A stretch of 64,000 nucleotides of DNA from an uncultured Blautia sp. (GCA_937893675.1 CALBGI010000033.1:1-64000), one strand, 5' to 3'. Positions 26,053 through 34,563 are shown, counted from the stretch's first letter. Numbers and translations are program-made. Notes: generated by a model from the letters alone, not told the origin.

Positions 26053-27420
26053 ATGATAGTAGCAATTGACAAGAATCTTTGTACCGGCTGCCGTGAATGT
26101 GCAGAAGTCTGTCCTGCCTATGCGATTGTAGGAGAACAGGGGCAGCCGCAGACTATTGACGAGAGCAGATGCGTGATGTGCGGGCAGTGCGTGCAGAAAT
26201 GCAAATCCTATGTGTCCATACTGACCCACGGCAGGGAAGCCTACGACAGGGTAAAAAAAGAACGGCATATTCCGGACAGCGTGCAGGAGCCTTTGTTTGC
26301 GGCTCATGCGGTCTGCAATCTTTCCAGAGTGACAGAAGCGCTGAAGGATCCGGCAAAATATACGGTGGTGCAGTGTGCGCCTGCAGTGCGTGTGGCCATC
26401 GCGGAAGAATTCGGCGCGGAGCTTGGAAGTCTTACGCCGGGGAAGCTGTCCGCAGCTCTTCACACCCTGGGCTTTGACCGGGTATATGACACCAATTTCC
26501 CGGCGGACGTCACCATTATGGAGGAAGGTACGGAGTTGATCAGGCGTGTTACCGAAGGAGGCGTTCTCCCCATGTTCACTTCCTGCTGTCCGGCCTGGGT
26601 GCGTTTTCTTGAAAACAACTATCCGGAGCTGAAAGAGCATCTTTCCTCTGCAAAGAGCCCGCAGCAGATCGGCGGTGCGATTTTTAAAACCTATGGCGCA
26701 CAGCTGGACGGCAAAGAGGGTAAGGATATTTACAGTGTTTCTGTTATGCCCTGCACCTGCAAGGAATTCGAGTGTGAGCGCCCGGAGATGAAGGACAGCG
26801 GCTACCGGGATGTGGATGTGGCAATTACCACCAGAGATCTGGCATGGCTTATCAAGGATGCCGGTATTGACTGGAATTCCCTTGAGGAGATGGAGTTTGA
26901 CAAACCTCTGGGACTTTACACCGGAGCCGGAACGATATTCGGTGTGACCGGCGGCGTTATGGAGGCGGCGATCCGTACGGGGTACGAGCTGATCACCAAA
27001 GAGGCGATTCCCGATGTAGAGGTTACAGCGGTGAGAGGAACCGAAGGCTTCCGCACCTCCGTTTTGAAAGTGGGAGACCTCAATCTCAAGGTTGGTGTGG
27101 TAACCGGGCTTAAAAATGTGATCCCGGTTCTGGAGGCTGTGAAGAACGGAACGTTGGATTTGCATTTCATCGAAGTAATGACCTGTCCGGAGGGCTGTGT
27201 CAGCGGCGGCGGACAGCCGAAGCTTCTCATGGATACGGACAGAGAAGAGGCCTATGCGGTCAGAAGAGCGGCAACCTTTGCTCATGACAGAGCGCTTCCC
27301 TGCCGTAAGTCTCACGAGAATCCGGCGATCAAAAAGATTTACGAAGAGTTCCTTGAGGAACCCAACAGCCATATTGCCCATCATTTACTCCATACGGAGT
27401 ATTGTCTGGACAAAAAATAA
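26053..27420 (+). CDS. hydA2: [FeFe] hydrogenase subunit (HydA2-like)
   Basis: 455 residues. Two N-terminal [4Fe-4S] motifs (CTGCRECAEVCP at 10-21 and CVMCGQCVQKC at 40-50) are followed by the H-cluster domain with all three signatures: TSCCPAW (176-182), MPCTCKEFE (232-240) and EVMTCPEGCVSGGGQP (374-389). The TSCC pair includes the proton-relay Cys of catalytic enzymes. The short N-terminus lacks the NADH-linked domains of bifurcating hydrogenases, so its electrons most likely pass through the two HycB-like subunits to FdhF. Maturases hydE/F/G are not in the window. Confidence 0.94.
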   Translation: MIVAIDKNLCTGCRECAEVCPAYAIVGEQGQPQTIDESRCVMCGQCVQKCKSYVSILTHGREAYDRVKKERHIPDSVQEPLFAAHAVCNLSRVTEALKDPAKYTVVQCAPAVRVAIAEEFGAELGSLTPGKLSAALHTLGFDRVYDTNFPADVTIMEEGTELIRRVTEGGVLPMFTSCCPAWVRFLENNYPELKEHLSSAKSPQQIGGAIFKTYGAQLDGKEGKDIYSVSVMPCTCKEFECERPEMKDSGYRDVDVAITTRDLAWLIKDAGIDWNSLEEMEFDKPLGLYTGAGTIFGVTGGVMEAAIRTGYELITKEAIPDVEVTAVRGTEGFRTSVLKVGDLNLKVGVVTGLKNVIPVLEAVKNGTLDLHFIEVMTCPEGCVSGGGQPKLLMDTDREEAYAVRRAATFAHDRALPCRKSHENPAIKKIYEEFLEEPNSHIAHHLLHTEYCLDKK

Positions 27421-27432
27421 AGAAACTAATAC

Positions 27433-27467
27433 AACGGGGGTGCTGCTTTGGCAACAGCCCCCGTTTC
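27433..27467 (+). terminator. Rho-independent terminator after hydA2
   Basis: AACGGGGG (27433-27440) pairs with CCCCCGTT (27458-27465), with CTG/CAG extending the stem inside, followed by TTT. It closes the FDH-hydrogenase operon. Confidence 0.8.
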
Positions 27468-27499
27468 AACTTACGAACGATTTTTTAAGGAGCCTGAGG

Positions 27500-28081
27500 A
27501 TGAAAAAACAGGAAGAACTATCCAAATATCAACACAAAATACTGACGATTCCCAATATCCTGTCCTTCGCGCGGCTTTGCATGATCCCGCTTTTTATCTG
27601 GCTTTATTGTGTCCGGAAGAATTATCCTCTGACAGGAGCGGTGCTGCTGCTGTCCGGTGCCACCGATCTGGCAGACGGGTTTATTGCAAGGCATTTTCAT
27701 ATGATCAGTGATCTTGGCAAGGTGCTCGACCCGGTGGCGGATAAGCTCACACAGGCAGCGGTGCTGTTCTGTCTGGTCACACGTTTTCCTCTTATGCTGG
27801 CGCCCCTTGTTCTGATGGTTTTTAAAGAAGGCTATATGGCAGTGGCAGGCGCTATGGCGATCAGAAAAACAGGAAAGGTGGCCGGAGCACAGTGGCATGG
27901 AAAAATTGTGACTGCGCTTTTATATGCCATGATGATCGTGCATATTTTCTGGTATGACATCCCGGCAGTGGTCTCAAATCTTCTGATTGCCGCCTGTATT
28001 TTGATGATGATCGCTTCGGTAGTTTTGTATGGAAAGTATTATGGGAAGATTTTGAAAAAAGCAAAAGGGGAGAAAAAATGA
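27500..28081 (+). CDS. CDP-alcohol phosphatidyltransferase (PgsA-like)
   Basis: 193 residues with about five membrane helices. The CDP-alcohol transferase signature DLADGFIARHF...GKVLDPVADK (about 55-83, DG..AR..G...D...D) is complete. It would join CDP-diacylglycerol to an alcohol such as glycerol-phosphate; the exact alcohol is not clear. The ATG at 27500 follows AAGGAGCCTGAGG. Confidence 0.88.
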   Translation: MKKQEELSKYQHKILTIPNILSFARLCMIPLFIWLYCVRKNYPLTGAVLLLSGATDLADGFIARHFHMISDLGKVLDPVADKLTQAAVLFCLVTRFPLMLAPLVLMVFKEGYMAVAGAMAIRKTGKVAGAQWHGKIVTALLYAMMIVHIFWYDIPAVVSNLLIAACILMMIASVVLYGKYYGKILKKAKGEKK

Positions 28082-28248
28082 TGAGAAATTCAATCTGCGG
28101 GGCAGACTGCTCCGACTGCCCGTTTCAGGAAAATTGTGAGGGCTGCGCGGAAACGAAGGGCAGGCCCTTTGGCAGAGAGTGGCTGCTGGCTGCGTGCTGC
28201 CATAGGAAGGAAATGGAAGATTATGAAAACTATTTTTCAAAGAAATAA
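28078..28248 (+). CDS. Small cysteine-rich protein, DUF3795-like
   Basis: 56 residues. SICGADCSDCPFQENCEGCAE plus a later ACC pair gives at least eight cysteines, like the N-terminal part of DUF3795 proteins, presumed to bind metal. The start overlaps the stop of the phosphatidyltransferase gene (ATGATGA) and the end overlaps the next gene by 26 bp, so it looks translated. It is shorter than the family (about 90 or more), either a minimal form or a truncated one. Confidence 0.6.
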   Translation: MMRNSICGADCSDCPFQENCEGCAETKGRPFGREWLLAACCHRKEMEDYENYFSKK

Positions 28249-28987
28249 AATAGCGGAACCGGCATTTTTTACACCAACAGACACGACGAAAAGAATAGAA
28301 AATTTCCCTAAAATCTGTGTTTCCACTTTTTCAGAAAGCATTATTCAAAAGTTTGCTTCCATGAAAAATGTGGAGAAGATTGCGGAACTGTATACAGCAA
28401 ATGGGGCGCTTCCGGTTTATAAAATCTGTTACAAAAACCAGGAGATTGCATTTTATTTATCCAGAGTAGGAGCCCCGGCCTGTGTGGTTGGATTTGAGGA
28501 AATTGTAGCAATGGGAGCAAAAAAATTTGTGCTGTTTGGCTCCTGCGGTGTGTTGGATGATGAAAAAGTGAAAGGACGCATCATCATTCCGACATTTGCT
28601 GTTCGGGATGAAGGGACAAGCTATCATTATATCGCGTCATCAGAGGAGATAGAAGCTTCTGCAGATTCTATTCAGACATTGGAGAACGTGCTGAAAGACT
28701 GTGGATATCCATATATAAAGGGAAAAACATGGACTTCGGATGCTATTTACCGGGAAACAAAAGCGGCAATTGATGAACGCAGGCAGGAGGGCTGCATTGC
28801 AGTTGAAATGGAGTGCGCAGCTATGTTCGCAGTTTCCCAATACAGGAAGATTCCATTTATTCAATTTTTATATGGGGCGGACAATTTAAGCTCAGAAAAG
28901 TGGGAAATCAGGGATTTGGAGATGTATGGACTGACGAATGCGGAGAAATATATGCTGTTGGCGTTTGAGTGCGGAGTTGCGCTGTAA
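28223..28987 (+). CDS. Nucleoside phosphorylase family protein
   Basis: 254 residues from the ATG at 28223 (AAGGAAATGGAAG precedes). VGAPACVVGFEEIVAMGAKKFVLFGSCGVL (about 80-109) and CIAVEMECAAMFAVSQ (about 192-207) are the phosphate/ribose-binding and Met-Glu signature of the uridine/purine phosphorylase family. It would split a nucleoside with phosphate. Substrate not determined. It follows the small Cys-rich gene. Confidence 0.88.
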   Translation: MKTIFQRNKIAEPAFFTPTDTTKRIENFPKICVSTFSESIIQKFASMKNVEKIAELYTANGALPVYKICYKNQEIAFYLSRVGAPACVVGFEEIVAMGAKKFVLFGSCGVLDDEKVKGRIIIPTFAVRDEGTSYHYIASSEEIEASADSIQTLENVLKDCGYPYIKGKTWTSDAIYRETKAAIDERRQEGCIAVEMECAAMFAVSQYRKIPFIQFLYGADNLSSEKWEIRDLEMYGLTNAEKYMLLAFECGVAL

Positions 28988-29115
28988 GGTGGAGAAGCAG
29001 GAACGAGCGGTTATGGATAGAAAGCCTCTTTGTCGGCAGCCGGCAATTACCTTTGGAATGTGCATGTGTCATCTAAAAAAATAAGCGAAAGGACAAAGGA
29101 GTTAAAGAAATAAAC

Positions 29116-29613
29116 GTGAAGGAAAAATACATATTTCGAGAAATCGAAAAAGAGGAAGTTCCCCAGATGTTTTCCATGATTCTTCAGAGAATGGAATGGA
29201 TGGATAAAAAGGGGATAGAACAATGGAATGTGACAAACTATGAGGAGATTTATCCTGAATCATATTACGAAGAAAAAAGACAAAAGGGAGAGGTTTTTGT
29301 TCTGGCGGACCGTCTTACGAAGGAGATTGTCAGCGCCGCTGTTTTGAAGGAGGAGGATACCCGGTGGCCAGATGAAGCATCGGCCATATATGTCCACAAT
29401 TTTGTGAGCAGGATAGAGGAAAAGGGAGCAGGTTCTGCCTTTCTCAGGTGTGCAGAAGAGTATGCAGTTCAGAAAGGCAAGAAATATTTCCGGCGGGATT
29501 CTTCCGTTGATAATGATCCTCTGGCACAGTATTATACCAAGCATGGATTTAAAGAAGTGGGGCGATGTGAAGAAGGATTGTATAAGGGGATTTTGAGGCA
29601 GAAAGAATTATAA
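29116..29613 (+). CDS. GNAT-family N-acetyltransferase
   Basis: 165 residues from a GTG start. IYVHNFVSRIEEKGAGSAFLRCAEEYAVQKGKKYFRRDSSVDNDPLAQYYTKHGFKEVG contains the acetyl-CoA loop and the family's C-terminal fold. The gene lies 129 bp after the phosphorylase gene in a short run of accessory enzymes. Substrate unknown. Ribosome binding is weak (AAAGGAGTTAAAG is 9-12 bases away). Confidence 0.8.
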   Translation: MKEKYIFREIEKEEVPQMFSMILQRMEWMDKKGIEQWNVTNYEEIYPESYYEEKRQKGEVFVLADRLTKEIVSAAVLKEEDTRWPDEASAIYVHNFVSRIEEKGAGSAFLRCAEEYAVQKGKKYFRRDSSVDNDPLAQYYTKHGFKEVGRCEEGLYKGILRQKEL

Positions 29614-29637
29614 ATTTTCGGGCAGAGGGAGGATGCA

Positions 29638-30261
29638 ATGGCAAAAGAAATTCAACCGAAAGACACAACAAGAGCCGCGGCATATGAGCTTTGGATGAAC
29701 GCGCCAAATCCCATGGTAACTTTTTTTAAGACCTTTGATGTGACCAACCTGATCAGAATCAGCAAAAAAAAGCATATGAAATTCAATATGCTTCTGGACT
29801 ATTGTATCGGAAAAGCGGCTGTGCAGGTGAAAGAGTTTTATCTGCTTCCCGTTGGTGATAAGCTGATACAATATGATACCATTGCAGTCAATACGATTGT
29901 GAAGAACAAAACAGGAGAAGTCAGTTCCTGTGATATTTTATATACGGAGGATTTGGAGACATACAACCAGCAATATCTGAAATACACATCTCAGGTTGCA
30001 GAAAACTGCCAGGACAGAGACTTGTCAAAGGACAGCATGGTAATAGGCACCTCGGCGATCATAGATACGGAGATTGACGGTGCTGTTGGAATGAACAGCG
30101 GTATTTTTAACAATCCGTTTATCATCTGGGGCAGATATAAAAAGAAATGGTTCCGGTATGATCTGACGATTTCCTTTCAGTTTCATCATACGCAGATGGA
30201 CGGTGCACATGCGGGAAGGTTTCTGGCAAATTTGCAAAAGGAAATCAGCCGACTGAGATAA
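29638..30261 (+). CDS. CatA-like O-acetyltransferase (chloramphenicol acetyltransferase family)
   Basis: 207 residues. SFQFHHTQMDGAHAGRFLANL (about 179-199) matches the HHxxxDG catalytic signature of CAT enzymes and the N-terminus has the typical FFKTFDV segment. The protein is of normal length. Many clostridial relatives are not known to confer chloramphenicol resistance, so this should be read as family membership only. Confidence 0.82.
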   Translation: MAKEIQPKDTTRAAAYELWMNAPNPMVTFFKTFDVTNLIRISKKKHMKFNMLLDYCIGKAAVQVKEFYLLPVGDKLIQYDTIAVNTIVKNKTGEVSSCDILYTEDLETYNQQYLKYTSQVAENCQDRDLSKDSMVIGTSAIIDTEIDGAVGMNSGIFNNPFIIWGRYKKKWFRYDLTISFQFHHTQMDGAHAGRFLANLQKEISRLR

Positions 30262-30281
30262 AAAGATGGAAGGGAAGAGGA

Positions 30282-31166
30282 GTGAAAATGTTGGAAACAG
30301 ATATTGAGAAAAATAAAGAAGTACTATCAACATCAAAAACAATTGGCGGAATTATTTTGGCGTTTGTTATTTTTGTCATTGCACAGAATTTAGCGATGAA
30401 TCTCAGCCTTATTCCGCTGGAAATGGGAGTGCCGGGTGCATTGTGTAATATTATCCTGGGGATTTTATATGCGGGATTGGTTTATTTTGGGGCAAAGCTG
30501 TTATGTGAAAAATTCTTTCATCTTTCTCTGAAGGATTTCAGAATTCCCAGGATTGGCTTCAAAGCAGTGTGGGTAATCACAGCGATTGCCATGCCTCTTT
30601 TGGTGGTGCTTCTTTCTGTTTTGGCAGGAGGAGAATGGAAGCTTAATTCGTTCAGTCCTGATGTGACATGGGCTGTTGTGGCAGGTGCGATTGTCTTTTA
30701 TGGAATGGCAACCGGAATCGCAGAGGAAATCCTTTTTCGCGGTCTGGTCATGGGGTGTCTCGAGAAAAAGTTTGGCATCAGAATAGCGGTTATTATTCCA
30801 TCTGTCCTTTTCGGTCTGGTTCATATGATTGGCAGAAAGATGGATTTTTGGAGTATTCTGCAGCTGGTTTTTGCAGGCAGTATAGTAGGTATTTTGTTTT
30901 CTCTGGTTGCGTATGAAAGCAAATCTGTTTGGAACAGCGCGCTCATACACGGCTGTTGGAACATGACAATTATCGGTGGGATTTTACATATTGGGAAAGA
31001 GGCAGACAGCGCGTCAATCGTAAATTTTATTTTTGAAAATAAGTCATTTTTGCTTTCCGGCGGGGATTTTGGAGTGGAAGCGTCTGTGATATCCATTGCA
31101 GTATATTTGAGCTTTAGCGTACTGGCTTTGATTTTCATAAGGAAAAACAAAACATTTTATTTATGA
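30282..31166 (+). CDS. CPBP-family intramembrane protease
   Basis: 294 residues with about eight membrane segments. Motif 1 AEEILFRGLVMG (about 147-158), motif 2 FGLVHMI (about 177-183) and motif 3 NSALIHGCWN (about 218-227) give the Glu-Glu, His and Asn/His active-site residues of the CAAX protease/bacteriocin-processing family. Such proteins are often linked with peptide maturation or self-immunity. GTG at 30282 follows GAGGA; the ATG at 30288 is an alternative start. Confidence 0.88.
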   Translation: MKMLETDIEKNKEVLSTSKTIGGIILAFVIFVIAQNLAMNLSLIPLEMGVPGALCNIILGILYAGLVYFGAKLLCEKFFHLSLKDFRIPRIGFKAVWVITAIAMPLLVVLLSVLAGGEWKLNSFSPDVTWAVVAGAIVFYGMATGIAEEILFRGLVMGCLEKKFGIRIAVIIPSVLFGLVHMIGRKMDFWSILQLVFAGSIVGILFSLVAYESKSVWNSALIHGCWNMTIIGGILHIGKEADSASIVNFIFENKSFLLSGGDFGVEASVISIAVYLSFSVLALIFIRKNKTFYL

Positions 31167-31233
31167 AGTATCTGTTCATAAGCGGTTTACGTTCACCAGA
31201 AAATCGGGTAAAACCCAAATAAGAGATGAAACG

Positions 31234-31425
31234 ATGTTAATACGAAAAATTGTCTTCCAACAGCTTTTCTGTGAAATCCAAGTGGAAAGCGGAAACGGAT
31301 ATGATATACGAAAATATGATGAAATCGGCAGAGGAGCGTATGAAAATACGATAAAAAAACAGCGCGGATATTATCAGAAGCCGCATGTGCCGGAAGGGAA
31401 AATCAGACAGATGAAAAAAATATAA
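31234..31425 (+). CDS. Small ORF of unknown function, possibly a gene remnant
   Basis: 63 residues, ending in a basic tail (KKQRGYYQKPHVPEGKIRQMKKI). AAGAGATGAAACG precedes the ATG, a weak ribosome binding site. The region is AT-richer than its neighbours. I do not recognise it; it may be the residue of a lost gene between the CPBP protease and the thiamine operon. Confidence 0.25.
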   Translation: MLIRKIVFQQLFCEIQVESGNGYDIRKYDEIGRGAYENTIKKQRGYYQKPHVPEGKIRQMKKI

Positions 31426-31437
31426 GGATGGAAAGTC

Positions 31438-31466
31438 TTGTATTTTTATAAAAACGGGTGTATAAT
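31438..31466 (+). promoter_or_regulatory. Promoter of the thiamine operon
   Basis: TTGTAT (31438-31443), 17-bp spacer, perfect TATAAT (31461-31466), 15 bp ahead of the TPP aptamer. Confidence 0.7.
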
Positions 31467-31481
31467 GTCACCCAAAACAAA

Positions 31482-31567
31482 TACAGGGGAGCTTGTATTG
31501 GCAGGCTGAGAGGAAGTAATCGAACTTCGACCCTATAACCTGATGCGGATAATGCCGCCGTAGGAAG
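31482..31567 (+). promoter_or_regulatory. TPP riboswitch (THI element)
   Basis: All conserved blocks are present in order: ACAGGGGAGCTTG, GGCTGAGAGGA, GACCCTATAACCTGATGCGGATAATGCC (in two pieces) and CGTAGGAA. A rho-independent terminator follows at 31588. High thiamine pyrophosphate should stop transcription before thiW. Confidence 0.97.
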
Positions 31568-31587
31568 TCATTTTAGAACGGTTTTTT

Positions 31588-31622
31588 ACAGGAGGCATCG
31601 TGAATGGTGTCTCCTGTTTTTG
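31588..31622 (+). terminator. Riboswitch-controlled terminator
   Basis: ACAGGAG (31588-31594) pairs with CTCCTGT (31611-31617), followed by TTTTT. It is placed 20 bp after the TPP aptamer, so it is the expression platform. Confidence 0.85.
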
Positions 31623-31673
31623 TTATCATCTTTGAAAGGGGGAAACGAGTTCCACTTATGTGGCGGACTGAGG

Positions 31674-31770
31674 GGGAGCGCCCTGAGTTTTGTACAGCAG
31701 CGATGGGAAGCCGTGTTCCGGCGTGAGAGGATGCCAGTGAGCATCGACCGAACTTCCATGCAGTTTTTAT
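31674..31770. other. Unexplained structured region between the TPP terminator and thiW
   Basis: The 223 bp between the terminator and thiW hold no convincing gene. A multibranched fold can be drawn: GGAAG (about 31709)/CTTCC (about 31755) enclose GCCG/CGGC and GATGC/GCATC hairpins. GGGGGAGCGCCCTGAG lies just upstream. It may be a second leader RNA, a small RNA or a repeat remnant; no known family was recognised. Confidence 0.35.
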
Positions 31771-31845
31771 AGGATAACTGCGCAAATTTTTGGAAGCGTT
31801 GCTGATGACAGCCGTTTCCTGAACAATTCAAAGGAGAAATGAAAT

Positions 31846-32364
31846 ATGACAAAAACGAACACGAAAAAATTGGCGGTTGCCGGTATTTTCTGTACTGCTG
31901 CCGTTGTGGGAAGCCTGTTTTCCTTTCCGGTTTTCGGAAGCAAATGCGCCCCGGTCCAGCACATGGTCAACATACTGTGTGCGGTGCTGTTGGGGCCAGG
32001 ATATGGCGTTGGAGCGGCATTTGCGGCATCATTGATCCGCAATCTGCTTGGTCTTGGAAGTCTGATGGCTTTTCCGGGCAGTATGTTTGGCGCATTGGTC
32101 TGTGGTCTGGTCTACTGCAAAACGAAAAATATTTTTGCCACACTGCTTGGCGAAGTCTTTGGCACTGCGATCCTTGGCGGTCTGAGCGCTTATCCCATTG
32201 CTGTTTTCTTCATGGGACAAAGTGCAGCCGGGCTTGCCTTTTATGCCTACATCATTCCGTTTTTGATCTCTACCGCAGGTGGCGCCATAATCTCTGCTGT
32301 TTTGATCTACAGTTTGAAGAAGGCCGGGATTCTGCATACGATGCAGGAATCTCTGGCCCGATAA
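31846..32364 (+). CDS. thiW: ECF transporter S component ThiW (thiazole uptake)
   Basis: 172 residues, about five membrane helices, with the family's N-terminal AVAGIFCTAAVVGSLFSFPVFG and the VQHMVNILCAVLLGPGYG segment. As the S component it would bind hydroxyethylthiazole and use a shared ECF energising module coded elsewhere. First gene after the TPP riboswitch and next to thiM, which phosphorylates the imported thiazole. Good AAAGGAGAA ribosome site. Confidence 0.92.
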   Translation: MTKTNTKKLAVAGIFCTAAVVGSLFSFPVFGSKCAPVQHMVNILCAVLLGPGYGVGAAFAASLIRNLLGLGSLMAFPGSMFGALVCGLVYCKTKNIFATLLGEVFGTAILGGLSAYPIAVFFMGQSAAGLAFYAYIIPFLISTAGGAIISAVLIYSLKKAGILHTMQESLAR

Positions 32365-32376
32365 GGAGGACGAACG

Positions 32377-33198
32377 ATGTTTCAGAAGATGTTTGAAAAT
32401 GTGAGAACCAAAAACCCGCTCATCCACAACATTACCAACTATGTGACGGTCAATGACTGTGCCAATATTACGATTGCCTGCGGCGCGGCGCCGATCATGG
32501 CGGATGATTCGGAGGAAGTGGAGGAGATTACCTCACTCTGCGCAGGCTTGAACATTAATATCGGTACACTGAACAGCCGAACGATCACAGCCATGCTGCT
32601 GGCAGGAAAGCGGGCAAATGAACAGAATCATCCGGTTGTGCTGGACCCTGTTGGAGCCGGTGCGTCAAGGCTCAGAACCGACACCGCCATGCAGCTTCTC
32701 GAAAAAGTGAAATTTTCAGTCATTCGAGGCAACATTTCAGAGATCAAAACACTTGCATCCGGAAGCGGAACGACGAAAGGTGTGGATGCGGCTGTCTCAG
32801 ACAAAGTAACAAAAGAAAATCTGAAGGAAGCGGTCGCTTTTATCAAAGCCTTTGCCGGGAAAACAGGAGCCGTGATTGCGGTGACCGGTGCGATCGATAT
32901 TGTCACCGACGGGGAAAAAGCTTATTGCATCTATAACGGACATCCCATGATGTCCTCCATTTCCGGAACAGGGTGTCAGCTTTCTGCCATGACAGCCGCT
33001 TTTGTGGCGGCAAACCCGGACCATCCTTTGGAAGCTGCGGCTGCCGCTGTTTCCGCGATGGGCTATGCCGGCGAAGTTGCACACAGCAGGCTTACCGGGA
33101 TGGACGGAAATGCTGCTTACAGGAATTACATCATGGATGCGATTTACAATATGACCCCGGAGATGCTGGAGAAAGGCGCGAAATATGAAGTGCGATAA
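32377..33198 (+). CDS. thiM: Hydroxyethylthiazole kinase
   Basis: 273 residues. KNPLIHNITNYVTVNDCANI, VLDPVGAGASRLRT and SISGTGCQLSAMTAAF (about 190-205) are ThiM signatures, the last including the catalytic cysteine. It phosphorylates salvaged thiazole for ThiE. Follows thiW by 12 bp and overlaps thiE by 14 bp. Confidence 0.96.
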   Translation: MFQKMFENVRTKNPLIHNITNYVTVNDCANITIACGAAPIMADDSEEVEEITSLCAGLNINIGTLNSRTITAMLLAGKRANEQNHPVVLDPVGAGASRLRTDTAMQLLEKVKFSVIRGNISEIKTLASGSGTTKGVDAAVSDKVTKENLKEAVAFIKAFAGKTGAVIAVTGAIDIVTDGEKAYCIYNGHPMMSSISGTGCQLSAMTAAFVAANPDHPLEAAAAAVSAMGYAGEVAHSRLTGMDGNAAYRNYIMDAIYNMTPEMLEKGAKYEVR

Positions 33199-33826
33199 AA
33201 AAGCAATGCTGCTCTATGCAGTGACGGACAGAGCATGGGCAGGAAGACAATCTCTGTACGAACAGGTGGAAGCCGCTTTGAAGGGCGGCGCGACCTGCGT
33301 GCAGCTGAGAGAAAAGGAACTGGCGGAAGAAGACTTTCTTGCAGAAGCAGTCAAGATCCGTGCGTTGTGCAAAGCATATGGCGTTCCGTTTTTTATCAAC
33401 GACAACGTGGAAATCGCCATCAAATGCAACGCAGACGGCATCCACGTTGGGCAGGAGGATATGCAGGCTGCGCAGGTGCGTCAGAGAGTCGGCAGCGGCA
33501 TGATGATCGGCGTGTCGGTCCATTCTGTTGAAGAGGCTTTGGAAGCGGTCAGAAACGGTGCGGACTGCCTTGGTGTTGGCGCGGTGTTTTCTACTTCCAC
33601 CAAGACGGATGTAAGGGTTTTGCCAAAGGAAACCCTTCGTGATATTTGCGCTGCGGTAGATATTCCGGTGGTTGCGATCGGAGGGATCAGCAAAAACAAT
33701 ATATCACAGCTTGCCGGCACCGGTGTTGATGGCGTTGCCTTGGTCAGCGCAATCTTTGCTGCGGATGATATTGAAGAGGAATGCCGTCTGCTGCGCCGGC
33801 TGTCGGAAGAAATGGTGAAGGCATGA
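33185..33826 (+). CDS. thiE: Thiamine-phosphate synthase
   Basis: 213 residues. TCVQLREKE, INDNVEIAIKCNADGIHVGQED, GVSVHSVEEA, CLGVGAVFSTSTKTD and VAIGGISKNN are conserved ThiE blocks. It joins HMP-pyrophosphate and thiazole phosphate to form thiamine phosphate. Overlaps thiM at the start and the HAD gene by ATGA at the end. Confidence 0.96.
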   Translation: MKCDKKAMLLYAVTDRAWAGRQSLYEQVEAALKGGATCVQLREKELAEEDFLAEAVKIRALCKAYGVPFFINDNVEIAIKCNADGIHVGQEDMQAAQVRQRVGSGMMIGVSVHSVEEALEAVRNGADCLGVGAVFSTSTKTDVRVLPKETLRDICAAVDIPVVAIGGISKNNISQLAGTGVDGVALVSAIFAADDIEEECRLLRRLSEEMVKA

Positions 33827-34485
33827 AGATAAAATATGCGGTTTTTGATTTTGACGGAACACTGTTTGATTCCATGTTCATCTGGGATACTGCCGGCGAG
33901 ACCTATCTTCGTTCTCTGGGAAAAGATCCGAAGCCGTCCATGCGTGAAGATATCAGCACGCTGAGCCTTTACCAGTCTGCCTGTTATTTTCAGAGAGAAT
34001 ATGGTCTTCCTTTTTCAGCGGATGAAATCGTGGCAGGGATTAACAAGACCATCGCGCATTTTTATGCGCATGAGATTTTGCCGAAATCCGGAGTGGTTGA
34101 TTTTCTGGAGCAAATGAAAAGGGCCGGGATTTCCATGTGCATTGCGACGGCCACAGACCGATGCCAGATCGAGGCTGCTCTTAACCGATGCAAAATGGGA
34201 CATTATTTTGATGCGGTTTTCACCTGCGGCGAAGCAGGGCACGGCAAAGACGAGCCCGTTATTTTCCGAAAAGCAATGGCGCATTTTGGCGCTGACCGCA
34301 GCGAAACCGTTGTTTTTGAGGATGCGCTCCATGCTGTGAGGACTGCTAAAGCAGATGGTTTTTTGGTTGCGGCGGTATTTGATGAGAGTGAAAAGCAGCA
34401 AAAGGAAATCCGCAGGTTATCGGATTGTTATATTTCGGATTTTGAACATACAGAAACTTTCTGGGAGTTTGCTTCGGTGAAATAA
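33823..34485 (+). CDS. HAD-superfamily phosphatase in the thiamine operon
   Basis: 220 residues from the ATG at 33823, which overlaps the thiE stop. Motif I FDFDGTLFDS, motif II ATATD, a GHGKDEP loop with motif III Lys and motif IV VVFEDALHAV are complete, as in phosphoglycolate/beta-phosphoglucomutase-type HADs. Its position suggests it removes phosphate from thiamine phosphate or a pyrimidine/thiazole intermediate; the substrate is inferred from context only. Confidence 0.88.
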   Translation: MKIKYAVFDFDGTLFDSMFIWDTAGETYLRSLGKDPKPSMREDISTLSLYQSACYFQREYGLPFSADEIVAGINKTIAHFYAHEILPKSGVVDFLEQMKRAGISMCIATATDRCQIEAALNRCKMGHYFDAVFTCGEAGHGKDEPVIFRKAMAHFGADRSETVVFEDALHAVRTAKADGFLVAAVFDESEKQQKEIRRLSDCYISDFEHTETFWEFASVK

Positions 34486-34563
34486 GCCGACAGCTTCAAG
34501 CGGCACATTGGGGGCACCACCTTGCTGCCGCTATAAAAAACGATGCTGAAAGGAGAACAAGAA

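Noticed and set aside
25075..27384. Long open frame of 769 codons on the minus strand, opposite the ferredoxins and hydrogenase
   Set aside because: It is the antisense shadow of three genes with complete Fe-S and H-cluster motifs; the translation has no domain and there is no ribosome site.
29638..30261. Chloramphenicol resistance gene
   Set aside because: Only family membership is supported; the surrounding genes show no resistance cassette or mobile element.
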